Shown piece after piece: positions 13,334 through 24,440 of a stretch of 64,000 nt of DNA. Under the pieces are notes generated by a model. That model had not been told where the DNA came from, made no database searches, and saw only the letters and a program-made list of their open reading frames with translations. Source of the DNA: Takakia lepidozioides (lineage: Eukaryota; Streptophyta; Takakiopsida; Takakiales; Takakiaceae); NCBI GenBank assembly GCA_030704615.1, contig CM060731.1:61482756-61546755 (forward strand). Reading direction: 5' to 3'. Each line of letters begins with the position of its first letter. Within the stretch, counting starts at the first letter, position 1. The position numbers were made by a program, and so were the translations under genes.

Positions 13334-15270
13334 GTCAAAGGAGTTGGGTTCGTTGTCTGTGAATTCCTGTGTGATAATTGTGAAATCATCAACAAGGAAC
13401 TTCAGTACAAACACAATATTTGGCTGGACTGATACTGAGGGGCAGCAGGCCACGTGGTCTTGCTAGGAGACTTTAATGCCCTGGTGGGCAAGGGGTCTCC
13501 AGCAGGACAACGTCACTGGGATTTTTGGTAGGATGAGCATAATCTCAACAGCAAGTGGCTTATCAATAGCCTGGAAGAGATCAGCTTTTGACCTTGAACA
13601 ATAGGTCAGAAGAAGACCCTTTGCATTGGATTTGTCAACAAGCCCAAACTGGGGAATCGTCCATTGTGGATTATATCATAGTGGATAAGGTGTTGTTTCC
13701 TCAGTGCGTCAAAGTGTTGGTTGATAGAACCAATATTGGGACGTCTGACCACTTTCTTGTCTGGACAGAGGTCTAAAGGTGTATTCTTAACACTAACAGA
13801 TCTGTCAAACTTTCAGTTCGAAAGTGGCGCATAGAAAATTTCCGGAGGAAAGAGGTCTAGATAGTCTGTCTTTGCCTTGAAAGAGGCTTATCCAATCGCT
13901 GCAAAATCTCTCTGCTTGCTTGGGTGATGCAAGAAGCGAGGTTGAAAGAGCTGTGGACTCTTGGGGATCGTGGGTTTCTGAAGAATGGAGGTAGAACGAA
14001 CTGTTCCTCCAATCCAAGACAGCCTGATGATCTGGAGTATATCACAAAGGGATACAACAAGCCCATTAGTTCGAAGCATGGTGTCGATCCTATGGTAGAG
14101 GCCCTTGCCCTCCTCCTAACCTTATTTGGAAGATTGAAATGTTACCCTTTTGCTGGAGTCATAGTAAGGCAACAGAGAAGAGCCTGGGAGCTACTTCGGC
14201 ACTGCACTTCTAAGTGCAGTTGGCAAACTATTTTGTAGGATAATAAGCACCCCTCTTGAGGTTGATTTGGAGTCTAGAAGTGTTTTCCATGAAGGTCAGG
14301 CAGGCCTCCAGAGAAGTAGGTGTTGCGTATATCTTTACCCTAAGCCAGACTATTTAGGGAAGGGAAAGAGAAGGATAACCCACCATTGTCTTATTCCTGC
14401 TTGTTAAAAAGGATGGTATGATGCGACAGCTGTGGCTTCGTCAAGGTGTTCTGAGGTCAGGAGAAAAATGTGGAGGAAGGTTCACAGTCTATATGTGAAC
14501 ACCAAAAGTTGTGTTATGGTTAATCTAAAGTCTAATTGACCAAGGTGTAGCTCAAGATTGTACCCTCTACCCACTGTTCTTCAACGTTTTCATTCATGAG
14601 CTCCTTGAAGATGTGGAAGGATTTGGGTTTAAGTTGAGTGACGCCACCATACCAGCTCTAGTGTTTGTGGATGACTTTGCGGGCCTAAGGGATACCCCAT
14701 CCAGTCTTCAGGAGTTCATTGATTGTACGAAGAGGTACTTTGACCTGTGGAGGCTAGAAGCCAATGTTAATAAATGCGCGGTGGTGGCCTTCAATGATCG
14801 TGGGGAGGGAGGAGGGGATCTCAAATGGACATGTGACAATGAAGAGATCCATGTACTCCCTTCCTAACATATCTTGGGAGTGTGCTTTCCTCCAGTTGTA
14901 ACTGGGATGCACATATTCAGAAAGTGGTTCACAGCTGAATGCAAGGCCTTGGTCTCACTCAATGTTTCCACTCCAGAGGGATTGATACTGAAGTTAGAAG
15001 GACCATGCTTTGCAACCTTCAGTATGCTTATGCTGTGTGGGGGCAACTTCAACCAAGCTAAGACTTTAGATTTCATTCAGCGCTCGGTGCTCCAGAGCGT
15101 TTCCAGCCATGGTGGGTTAGAATGTACTCATAAGACTTTGATTGCCGTAGCCTTGTGGCCATTGATGCCATGGTGGGTTAGAAACCACCAGCAGTCCAAA
15201 GCCTATTCACTTCAGATAGATTTTTCTAACAACTGCGCAGATCTTTGCTGACGCAGGGATGCAGTTGAGA
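13334..15270 (+). mobile_element. Decayed LINE (endonuclease plus reverse transcriptase), family A
   Basis: Directly after the RTEL1 stop, broken frames spell a non-LTR retrotransposon in order. The apurinic-type endonuclease includes the motif GDFNA at 13467-13481 and the end YIIVDK...SDHF near 13670-13755. The reverse transcriptase has FVDD at 14664-14675, in place of the usual YADD, followed by FDLWRLEANVNKCAVVAFND. That last segment matches the LINE at 62134-63407, so both belong to one family. Stops and frameshifts run through it, so it is dead. It is interrupted at 15123-15166 by a tiny tail of the same family. The left border is uncertain because the RTEL1 3' end may extend into it. 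Confidence 0.8.
15123..15166 (-). mobile_element. 44-bp 5'-truncated LINE 3' tail with 17-bp target duplication
   Basis: Inside the family A LINE lies a 44-base insertion in minus orientation. It is flanked by identical copies of GCCATGGTGGGTTAGAA at 15106-15122 and 15167-15183. Read on the minus strand, the insert is GGCCACAAGGCTACGGCAAT followed by an end in CTTATGAGTACA. The same tail closes the LINE at 62134-63407. The exact duplication marks a single target-primed insertion cut off after about forty bases. Confidence 0.85.
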
Positions 15271-16516
15271 GAAGCTTCACCTCACAAAAAAAGCTCAAAA
15301 CATCAATAGAATCGAGTGACAAAAATACCACTATTGGTCATTGCCCATCAAAAGAAATGGTAAGTAGTATTCCTTCCTGTGTTTCCACATCCTTCATTCG
15401 TGGAAGAAAAGAAATCATAGGTCTTTTGTGCAATATTTTAGACAGTGTTAACCATTGCTTACCATGTTTCGTAGCAAGAAAGGATCCACACCTTGGAACT
15501 TGTTCTGTTGTTTTTGCAAAGGCATATGCTACAGTTGTACCCTCACTTCTCAGACAACCATCTTTTTGTCACTTGACATATCAGGATGAACAAATTGAAA
15601 TCACAATCCCTCCTTCGAATGCTTTACGTCTTGGATAGAACTACTCGATTCAGAGCTTACACACATGGATATTCAGTGTGACCATAAGTTCCCCATTCAG
15701 AGAGCATTGAGTCCAAATTGGTGAGAGCTTTAAAATACACATACTAACCTCCTATGGCTGCACTTTCCAAGAAAGTTCACTGTTAGCTCACATTTGGATT
15801 GCTAACAACTTCCAGTTTTTTCCACTTGTTCTTAGAAACAAAAATCAATACTTATAGGCATTGTACATCGTATTTTTGGTGCCATTGCCAGAGTAATGGG
15901 TACATGCTTCTCAGTCCCAATTCGTATGGAATTATGATAACCTGGCAATCAAATTCTTGGTGGAAATCAAAACTCAAGCATTGTGACTTCGCCCCCTTTG
16001 GCCTTGGGAATGGATGCAGGATGGGACACAGGACAGGAGCGGCCAAATCAAATATTGCGATCAATGAATGGACTTGACAAAATTAGCTTGTTCCACTGTG
16101 TACACAGTATATTATAGGTAGAATAGTTTGTTGGACATTGACATTGTCTTGTTAATTATAATTCTAGTGGCAACAGCCATCACACATGAACTGGACTGCA
16201 GATTGAGACAGCAAGATACCATACCTCGCTTGAGGGTAGGACTTTTCCAGTATGTATGTACCAAGAAAGGAAATCTAATGTTCCAACTACTCAAAGTAGA
16301 ACCAGATTACTTAGCATGATAATAATGTCATCTTTCTTTACTGACAACATTCCTGTGCAGCCACTCTGTTTGCCCACATCACTTCCACGTCTCTTTACTG
16401 CTGCTCCCTCGCTCCTCTCACATATACGGTGCTCTCTTCCATCATCATCTTTTGAGATTCTGGCTTCTGTTTGTGTGTGTTCTTGAATTATAGGGGCCGA
16501 GTGGCCAAGGACGGCG
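15271..16516. other. Intergenic region, no feature recognised
   Basis: Between the decayed LINE and the next gene I find only short open frames with no conserved motif. A serine-rich frame joins the start of the next gene from 16471, so some of this sequence is probably its 5' leader. Confidence 0.4.
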
Positions 16517-19500
16517 ATGGTGGGCTCGGGTACTTTCCTTCCACATTCGTCCTTCCTGAGCCCTCCTCCTCTTTCGATCTCTTTCTGCTTGCCCCGCTTC
16601 GCTTCGACTCCGAGCCTTTCTCATACATTGCCAAACACCCTCTCCAAACCTCTCATATCAAGGCATTTTCGAGCTGAATTCAGCAGAGAGATTCATTGCT
16701 CCTCCTGTGCACGATCTTCACTGAAAAGATCAACCTGTAGCATGGTTTGTAGGATGGCAATGGTACCTGGGGCACAAAGTCAAAAGTTTATCGATGGGGT
16801 CCAAAACTGTAATTCACAAGGAGACAGTATTGTAGTAAGCTTGGCGAGTGACAGAAGCATGCAGCGACAGCGGGGTATAGTGACAATTTGCAGAGTAAGT
16901 CTGGACTCGGAGGAAGAGGAAAAGACAAGCACTGAGGTTGTGGGTATGGTGGAGACGGATACGAACGTACCTGCGAGAATTGTGAAGCAGGTGGCCCTGT
17001 GGACCATGGCCACCGTCTACGCCTCTTGGCTTTTTCTGCTGCCATACGCTCCAGTAATTCTCTCCTCCCTCTCTCCTTCTCTCAATCCCTCTGAGACACG
17101 CTTAAGCTCTTTGGGCTGCCTGTGGACGTGGTAAACTGTCCCCGACTCCGTACTCCGTCCAAACCGGTGATCTATGGTCTAAAGGCTACGACAGGCATGA
17201 TTTTTCTCTCTCTCAGCAGGCACTGCGGTAGTGCATGAATGCAGCTTAGTTCGATTAGACTGTCTCTTGCAATTGACGAAGAGAAATGAGGAAGATGTGC
17301 TACTGGGTGGTAGTTCAGCTCTTGCTGAGTTACTCCAAGTGTAGATTCTGAGATACTTTCTCATTCTTATAGGTGGATGAGGGTAAATCTGTAGTGGGCC
17401 ACCAAATACATCTATATGAGGCAATTGGACATATCAGAGGAGTTGGTTAAAAGAGCCAAATTTGTAGCTGGCCATTCACCAGCCAGTAGCCCACTCGACC
17501 GTGGTAGAATACGAAGATGAGGCTACATATTGTTACAGGCATCTTGAAACGACCCGCCAAATACACGTTACTAAGTCATCAGATTGAAGCGTGGACTTGT
17601 GAATGTCCTACACACTCAACTGACATACTACGTGGATTGATTGCAAGAAGTTGGTTAATCCACCACCAATGAGAATTTCATGGCAGACCTACTGTTTTTG
17701 TACTATCATATGCTGGCTGTCTGCCATAAAAAAATTCCTGTTGATTGGTTCAGGCTTCACTGTAGACTGGTTCATTGTTGACAAGGTTTTGAGGTTTTGT
17801 GCAGGGTGACCCAGTTTGGGCAATTTCTCCAGCCACTATCTCAGGACTTATTGACCTCTCCCTCAACTTCTTTTATGTTCTTCCCCTGGCCAACATGGGT
17901 TTGTGATACTTCAACCTTCAAACTTGACTGCAAATATGTATGGCAGTGACATTAGTTTGAGAAGGGGTCATGGAGGATGCTGTCAATTGCTTAAGGGTCA
18001 GCAATGGATATGTGAAGAAGCCTATGTCTTCCCTTTTCCTTAATTTGGTTCAGTATTTGCTTCAAGTGAGCTAGGGACGTATGGAAAGTTTCAATTGGAG
18101 CTCACAATGTGTGTTGGTTGGGCAGAACAGCCGGGTTTCACCTCATTGAGGCTCCCATAGCCCATCCGGTGAGTTTCTTTCTGTTGGCACTCATTGATGG
18201 AGAGATGGTGAGGTTTACAAGGAGGTTCGACACAAGAAGGACACACAGAATGTATAATGCTGTGGCATTACATGCAAGCCAACTATGAATTCTCTAGCAT
18301 TGCGGTCTGGACTGTCCAATCAACATGTGCCTCGTCAGATTGAGCTTTGCTCAAAGATAAATGTGACTCATCCAGTGAATGAATAGAGGTGGAAGAGATA
18401 GAGAGATGAATTGCAGAGAAGAGGGAGCTGAGAAGAGGATAATCTAGGCCAAGGCTAGCTTACCCGGTGACTTGGCATGCTTCAAACCTTCTTTTGAAAG
18501 TTTCATTCCCCTCCTGTACTTTGCCAACTACATTTGACTCAAGCACTCAGCTTTTGGCATGCACCAAGGAAAGGGTGACACTGTCACTCGTGGGAGCCCA
18601 GCTTTGAGACGGTTCCTTTGCACATTCTCATGGCATTTGCCAATACTTATGTTAGGCTAATTCTCATTTGCATCCTGCCAGTTGCCCCTTCTTTCTCTTA
18701 CTTGATGCTTCTGCGCATTGTTCTTTTTGCTCATGAGGATACTGGGGTGCAGACAGATGAAGCACTCTTCAACTTTGTGCTGGGCTGGGCACTCCTATTT
18801 GCACCACTTGTCTTCACTGACCGAAAGCGTGACCGCTTCACTGGGTCGCTCGACGCATTTTGGAGCATATCGATGTTTCTGACCAACAGTGAGTGACAGC
18901 TAGCTGTTCATCTACTATGTTTCAGCCCACCTGTGTCGTTTCGTGTTGCATCCCTGTTGTTTGTTTTGGCCACGGGGTCTGTGGTAACAAGGCTACGGCA
19001 AACAACATTTTGTGAGTACGTTCTTTGTCTTCAAGGTCTACTGGAAGTAGCTGCAACACAACAGTTACTCATCCACTTAGCTACATATTGTCGCTTGAAG
19101 ATCAAAGCTTGTTGCATCTGACAAATCTTTCTTTTTACGATCTTGTTAATGTGGCAGCTGTTCTTATCCCCTACATGGCTATCCGGCTCACTCCAAGGTC
19201 CAGCAAAGACTCGAAAGAAAAATCGTTGTGCAAGCCTACAAGTGATGGTATTGATGATTACCAAACAAGTGGGCTTCAAAGAGCAATGACATCAGGGGCC
19301 CGTGGAATTGCAGTGATTGCAGGCTTCATTGGCATTCTGTCTCTTGTATGGGCTCTTGCAGGGAGGCCGGAAGGAGGTTATGGCGATCTAGTCCAGCGAT
19401 GGAACTACTTTGTTCACACCATCAATTGTGACCGCCCCTCTTACGCTTTCATATGGGACCTCTGTTGCTACTCTGTCTTTCAGCCATGGTTGATAGCTGA

Positions 19501-19621
19501 CAATCTTGGCAATGTGAAAAGAGAAAACCTGGAGGCCGTCCGGATTCTTCGCTTTATCCCGTATGTAGGTTTGGTTGCTTACTGCTGGGCCCTCCGAAGT
19601 TCAAAAGAGAGGCAGAGCTGA
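16517..19621 (+). CDS. Plastid-targeted multi-pass membrane protein, unknown function
   Basis: Five exons join in frame to 422 codons plus stop: 16517-17053, 17805-17898, 18131-18168, 18753-18888, 19158-19621. The first 75 residues are rich in serine and arginine and poor in acidic residues, typical of a chloroplast transit peptide. About seven hydrophobic segments follow: ALWTMATVYASWLFLLPYAP, LIDLSLNFFYVLPLANMAG, ALFNFVLGWALLFAPLVFTD, SISMFLTNTVLIPYMAIRL, IAVIAGFIGILSLVWALAG, YAFIWDLCCYSVFQPWLIAD and LRFIPYVGLVAYCWALR. The conserved-looking DRKRDRFTGSLD loop sits between segments 3 and 4. The pattern resembles an uncharacterised plant and algal plastid membrane family, but I cannot name it and assign no reaction. 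Intron 4 carries a LINE tail (about 18960-19022). The start at 16517 is the first in-frame ATG. Exon borders are well supported by phase. Confidence 0.8.
18960..19022 (+). repeat. Solo LINE family A 3' tail in an intron
   Basis: The intron before the last exon of the membrane-protein gene contains ACAAGGCTACGGCAAACAAC followed by a GTGAGTAC end. This matches the 3' end of the LINE at 62134-63407 with a few differences. No LINE coding sequence precedes it. A target duplication is not clear, so it is an older insertion or a related SINE that shares the tail. Confidence 0.55.
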
Positions 19622-21224
19622 AAAGCTTCCGGCAGACTCAACCTTCAATCAATGCTTGCATGTTAATTTTATCTTCCAGGTCCTGGGTTTGTATGGCTTC
19701 ACTGGGATTCATAGATGTAGCTGTTGCATGATTGTAATGCTTCAGGCTGTTTCGATAGCCAACCCCAGGGCTGAGCCTTATGAGCATTACTGTGGTACCA
19801 TGTTTTTTGCTGCAAAGTGACAATTCTTTCCGCCCCTGATTGCAAGGCTTGCAAACTGCCTGTTGCTGGTGGAGGAATCAATTACCCTTTTCTTGCAGCA
19901 TCAGACAGTAAAGCACAGCTGAAAGCTTGTTCGGATCCTTAACGAAGTGTTGTTCAGCTTCTACACTAGCAGGTCCACTGTTGAAAAGATTATGATGCAC
20001 CCCACAACAGAAGCTGGTGACTCATCTACTGTGGCAGTGTCTACTGGAAAGGCTATTTACAGCTGTAGCTTTGTTGGGAGGTGCAAAAGTTTTACACACT
20101 TGTCAAGGTGTAAAGGCTTGATTCCGACCTGCTTACTTCTGGGCATGGATGAATGTTGCCGTGGATGAAGTGGGGTGATAACGCCCATCCATGGTAACGA
20201 ATGGCGCAGTAGATGAACAGCTCAACTAATTCTGGATGGATGTAGACAGTAGCCGTTACGCATTGGGCGCTAGCAGAGCTGGCAATCTTAAGTTAGCCTT
20301 GTCTTTTGTTAACAGTTAGATTAGGATTAGATTGGGTGATGTGGCAGAAATACATGGCCTGGCTGGAATAGCATCTGCTTGACCAATGAAAGGCAGCCAT
20401 TTGGTCTAGATAGGATTACATGCTTAAGTACTATATAAATCAAAGCACTCAAAGGATCTGGGTGGTGGATTTGAGCTCAAGTGGTGTACGGTGTCCTTGT
20501 CTTGGTGAGCTTATGTGTGCATGACCTCCTGGATGAAAGTGTGTTGGCTAGTGTGTATGGTGGTCATAGATTCCATCCTATCTAGCGAGTCTCTGCCCTA
20601 CTGCGCTACAACCCCCTTGTAGGTAATTACCGGACGTAAGGGAAATGTATCCCCGGCTTAGGGAATTCCAAAAAGGCCTTGATGTGAAATGCATCGCAAT
20701 TCACATCAAGGCCTTTTTGGAATTCCCTACATGCACTGTAACCTGAAGTCTGGGTTTCCTCATTTCATATATGCAGGTCACCGTGGGCTCCATTGGACTG
20801 TACACAATAAGGAACACACAAACATGTCCAAACCTACCGAGATGCGAGACAAGCTCGAGATTTTGGAGTGGTCCGTTACAACGACCAGGGAGCAGCTGAG
20901 CAGCCGCAGTCCGGCCCAACCCTTCCAGAGCGAAATCGAAGTAAAGAAACTTATTTGAAGTTGAAAGTGCACGAGTAACAGCCCAAATACCTTGCAAAGT
21001 GGGTCGAAGGATCCAGATCATCGGAGACAACAGTTGTCAATGAGGAAGGACATGCATGACTCGTGCTGCTATAAGTAAAGTTGTCTTGATTCGAGTTACC
21101 TTCCCAAATTATCAAGCCTACTTAAATCTTTCGTTGATGATTACTTCAAATTCCAGGCCGTGTGATCGTGTCTAAGTCATAGTTGGGTGAGTATACCGAC
21201 ATTGGGCTGGTGACAGAGAGAGAG
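19622..21224. other. Region between membrane-protein gene and SEN2
   Basis: This stretch should hold the 3' end of the upstream gene and the SEN2 promoter. A TATA-like ACTATATAAATC lies near 20430. The only strong structure is the perfect inverted repeat at 20659-20729. No coding exon is supported. Confidence 0.45.
20659..20729. repeat. Perfect 30-bp inverted repeat with 11-base loop
   Basis: Arm 20659-20688 starts TAGGGAATTCCAAAAAGGCC and is the exact reverse complement of 20700-20729. The loop is ATGCATCGCAA. A TATA-like sequence lies about 220 bases upstream. Perfect pairing suggests a young foldback element or the stem of a hairpin RNA; the sequence alone cannot decide. It is too long and too perfect for chance. 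Confidence 0.85.
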
Positions 21225-24200
21225 ATGAGATCTGGTACGCGATGGAAGTCGCGGGTAGCAGCGGAAGCGGCTGTAGCGGAGCCCATGTCCGGCCTCTACC
21301 AGCAGATGCAAACCTGGAAGCCTCTGGAGGCTCTCCTTGCCAATCCGTCGGTTGTCTTGTCCGTCGAGGCCAATCAAGCACAGGTGCTTAATCGTGCCTG
21401 TTTCGGCAGACCGATTTTAGCCGCCTCTTCTCCATCTTTGCATTCAGCTTCCTCGGCTCTTCATCGTAAGAGTCTGCTCATTCTCAGTGTATTGTGGTCC
21501 CCGTCTAACTCCACAGTGATGGTACAGGAATCTTGCCCGAGAGGTAGGGGCAAATTTGGACAGAAGCTCATCGTTAGCAGAACAAGCTTAAAAATCTGAA
21601 GATGTCTTTGCAAATTCTTCAACCTGCTATGGTTTGGACAGTTTAGAATCACCAGTGACCACGATTATCTGACCATTCTGGCTAGCTTGACCCTTATGTG
21701 CATTTTGAACAAGCTTAAAAATCTGAAGATGTCTTTGCAAATTCCTCAACCTGCTATGGTTTCTACAGTTTAGAATCACCAGTGACCACGATTATCTGAC
21801 CATTCTGGCTAGCTTGACCCTTATGTGCATTTTGAACAAGCTTAAAAATCTGAAGATGTCTTTGCAAATTCTTCAACCTGCTATGGTTTCTACAGTTTAG
21901 AATCACCAGCGACCACGTTATGTGACCATTCTGGCTAGCTTGACCCTCATGTGCATTTTGAAAGGGCCAGATCTTTCTAAAATTTCTGCCAGATTAAACC
22001 CTTCCACTCAATACTTTAAAGTTTTTTTCTCACAACACTTGTTGTCTCGTCCTATTTTCTTTGTTTTGCATGCGTTCTTCTCTAGGCTTTCTGTGGATGC
22101 CTGTCTCTTTTCCTGGAGTTGGCCAACGTTTACTACATCAAATCCTACTCCCAGCTTCTGGCAATGCTACGGAGGGTTTGCAATCCCCTTCTTAGGTTGT
22201 GGAGGGTGGCACTTGCATAATGCGAATAGTGGTATATGTGAAGGTTCACCTAGAGATCTGAACTTGGACCATTCCGGGGAGGCACAAAGGTTTCAACTGG
22301 GTTTTGAGGAGGCATTCTTTCTCGCGTTTGAGTTGAAGTGCATTTGCATCTACCAAAAGATCCCCCAGGTTATCTACGTAGCCTTTCGGGGTCCCATGTG
22401 GTGAATGCACTAGCTGTCCTTCTCACGCTTTTGCTCTGGTCAAAGGACTTCACATTGTCTTTTTTGCATTTCTCCAATCCACAAAATGCTCTGGAGAAAT
22501 CCCTTTCTTTCTTCTTCTGTCAATTTTGTATATTCATCGTAGTCCCAAGACTTTTAGGGCTCTCCCATGACCCTGCCATGGCTGAACTCCATTGTTAACT
22601 GGGTAGGGGAGCGAGGTGTTGAGTGTGGAAGAGGTATGGAAGAGCATGCAAAGCAGCAAGCGGGAGTTTGTGCAGCTGTACAAAGCCTATGCCCATTTCC
22701 GTGCCAAGCAATGGGTCGTCCGCTCAGGCCTTCAGTATGGGGCTGATTTCATGGCCTATTGCCATCACCCAGCCCTCGTCCATTCAGAGTGGGTTTTCTA
22801 TCTTGTGTCACAGTTGGTATATGTGTTAACACTCTTGGTCTTAAGTACTCGACATGCAACTTAACTTCTATCAACAAAACATTTCTGGGGAAATTTTTAT
22901 TTCCCTCCTGAGCGTGAAATCCATTTGTCTCCCCTGTGCCAATCAAATCTGATTCTATGAGAGAGAGAATGTTCAGGGTGCAGGAGGCCCCTTTACCTAC
23001 CCTTACAGCAAACCTCTTTGAGCAGATTTGTGTTAATGTTTGCTTTCTCTGGATAAACTAGAGCGAAAGTCGAGGTTATGCTTCACAAATCTTATGCTTA
23101 AGTAAAGTGCTGACTGTTGGGTTAGCTTCACTTGCTGAGTGCTAGCTGAATATCATATCTGATTTTTTCTGTGACTTTCAGAGAAGTGGCAGAACTCGAT
23201 ACATAGATTTATATAATGATATGCCTGAATTTGATTGTAGCATTATATGTGATCTACACCCACTGTTGGGCAGTGGGAAGCTGGTCACTGCCTTTGTGAT
23301 TTACAATACAATGCACTCCCTATGTTGTGGTAATTTGGGTTTTAACTTGGACAGGTGCTGTTACCTTTTAATGTATGTATGGAGTTGTTTCTCTGTACTT
23401 ACAAATGTGCTTCTATTAGAGAGGGCAATTCAAGAACTGGTTGTGGCACCAATGATCACAAGGTTAAAAATAGCACCGATAAAAATGAAATAAAAATAGC
23501 ATCTCTCACTTTTCCTCATCATCTTTCTTGGGGCATAGAATTCTGTGCTTAATACTGCAAGGAAGTCCTTGAGATAATTTTGACGCAGGATTCTCCCATG
23601 CTTTCGTAGAATTAGAAAACTTGAATTGGTTTGGCGAGTAGCCTGATATTCTCCTGGGTCGGGACATATGCAGCTATGCTGTAGTGGTAATGGCAGAAGG
23701 GCAGTTGCAGAGATTGAATACGTGGACTGAAGTTCAAGCTATGAGTCGCTTGTCTGGGAGTGTTGCCAAGGTTTATCGCAAACCCTCTTTGTCTGGGATC
23801 TCCCCCGTCTTTTCCTCATGTAAAATCAATTTCGTATGCTATTGAAGCTATTAATTGCTTTGGAGGTAAAACAATGTACACCAGAGAATTAATTTGACAT
23901 TTCTGAACTCTTGGATGCAGTTGCACCCACAAATTTGGATTGATGTTACCAGTCCAATGTTCTAGGAGGCTCCTTCTCAATGATCCTCATCACAGTGTCG
24001 CTCTGTAGTTTTCTCTGTATAGTACTGGGCTTGGGGTCTATGGCCAGAAGGCTACAGCAAACGATGTCTTACGAGTACATATCTGTGTACAGTGTATAGA
24101 CTCTGACAACTATTGCCACTCTTGAAGAGCTGGCACCAGCACTGCAAATCGTCATTAGTACATAACAGGTTAGGTTCTTTTTTCTAGGAATTCTTACATA

Positions 24201-24427
24201 ATTATTTGGTTGTGCAGACATTGTTGCTACTTCATGTCATACCAGAGAGGGATGGCATAGATACATCAACTCCAGAGTGCTTAGGGGACTTTGCTGTAGA
24301 GGCTGTCGAAGTCCAACGTTGGCTCCCAGAGAAACACCGGGGGGAGAGTGGGGATCTTGTCGCTCAACATCAAGAGAGAGGGAGGGAGGCAGAGGAGGCA
24401 AGACCAGGGCATGGTGCTCCATTCTGA
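21225..24427 (+). CDS. SEN2: tRNA-splicing endonuclease catalytic subunit SEN2
   Basis: Five exons join in frame to 300 codons plus stop: 21225-21465, 22196-22368, 22607-22788, 23674-23770, 24218-24427. SEN2 cuts the 5' splice site of intron-containing pre-tRNAs within the SEN complex. The N-terminal part has the plant SEN2 pattern VEANQAQVLNRACFGRPIL and FQLGFEEAFFLAFELKCI. The nuclease fold gives FRAKQWVVRSGLQYGADFMAY, HHPALVHSDYAVVVMAEG and GSVAKTLLLLHVIPE. The expected catalytic triad is present: Tyr in YGADF, His in VHSDY and Lys in SVAKT. The C-terminal 30 residues are rich in Glu, Arg and Gly and look less conserved. The start is the first ATG in frame (MRSGTRWKSR). Intron 1 holds a three-copy tandem repeat and intron 4 a LINE tail. 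A DNA transposon begins 13 bases after the stop. Confidence 0.88.
21581..21961 (+). repeat. Three tandem copies of a 127-bp unit in SEN2 intron 1
   Basis: Units start at 21581, 21708 and 21835 with AACAAGCTTAAAAATCTGAA and end GTGCATTTTG. Copies differ at only a few positions, and the third is one base shorter. They lie wholly inside SEN2 intron 1 (21466-22195). Confidence 0.9.
24030..24085 (+). repeat. Solo LINE family A 3' tail in SEN2 intron 4
   Basis: The sequence GGGGTCTATGGCCAGAAGGC, then CTACAGCAAACGATGTCTTA and CGAGTACA, matches the 3' end of the LINE at 62134-63407. It is in sense orientation to SEN2 and has no LINE coding sequence before it. A degenerate target duplication may be present but is not convincing. 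Confidence 0.6.
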
Positions 24428-24440
24428 TTCAGGGTAGGTA

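Noticed and set aside
16493-16570. A tRNA-Ser-like D-arm (GCCGAGTGGCCAAGGACGG)
   Set aside because: No T-arm or acceptor partner follows at the right distance, and the sequence runs directly into the transit-peptide exon.
21600-21961. CRISPR-like array
   Set aside because: The units are contiguous 127-bp tandem copies without spacers, in a eukaryotic intron.
22196-22404. SEN2 exon 2 as part of one long frame from 21922
   Set aside because: The earlier part of that frame is repeat and intron sequence; phase and homology place the exon start at 22196.
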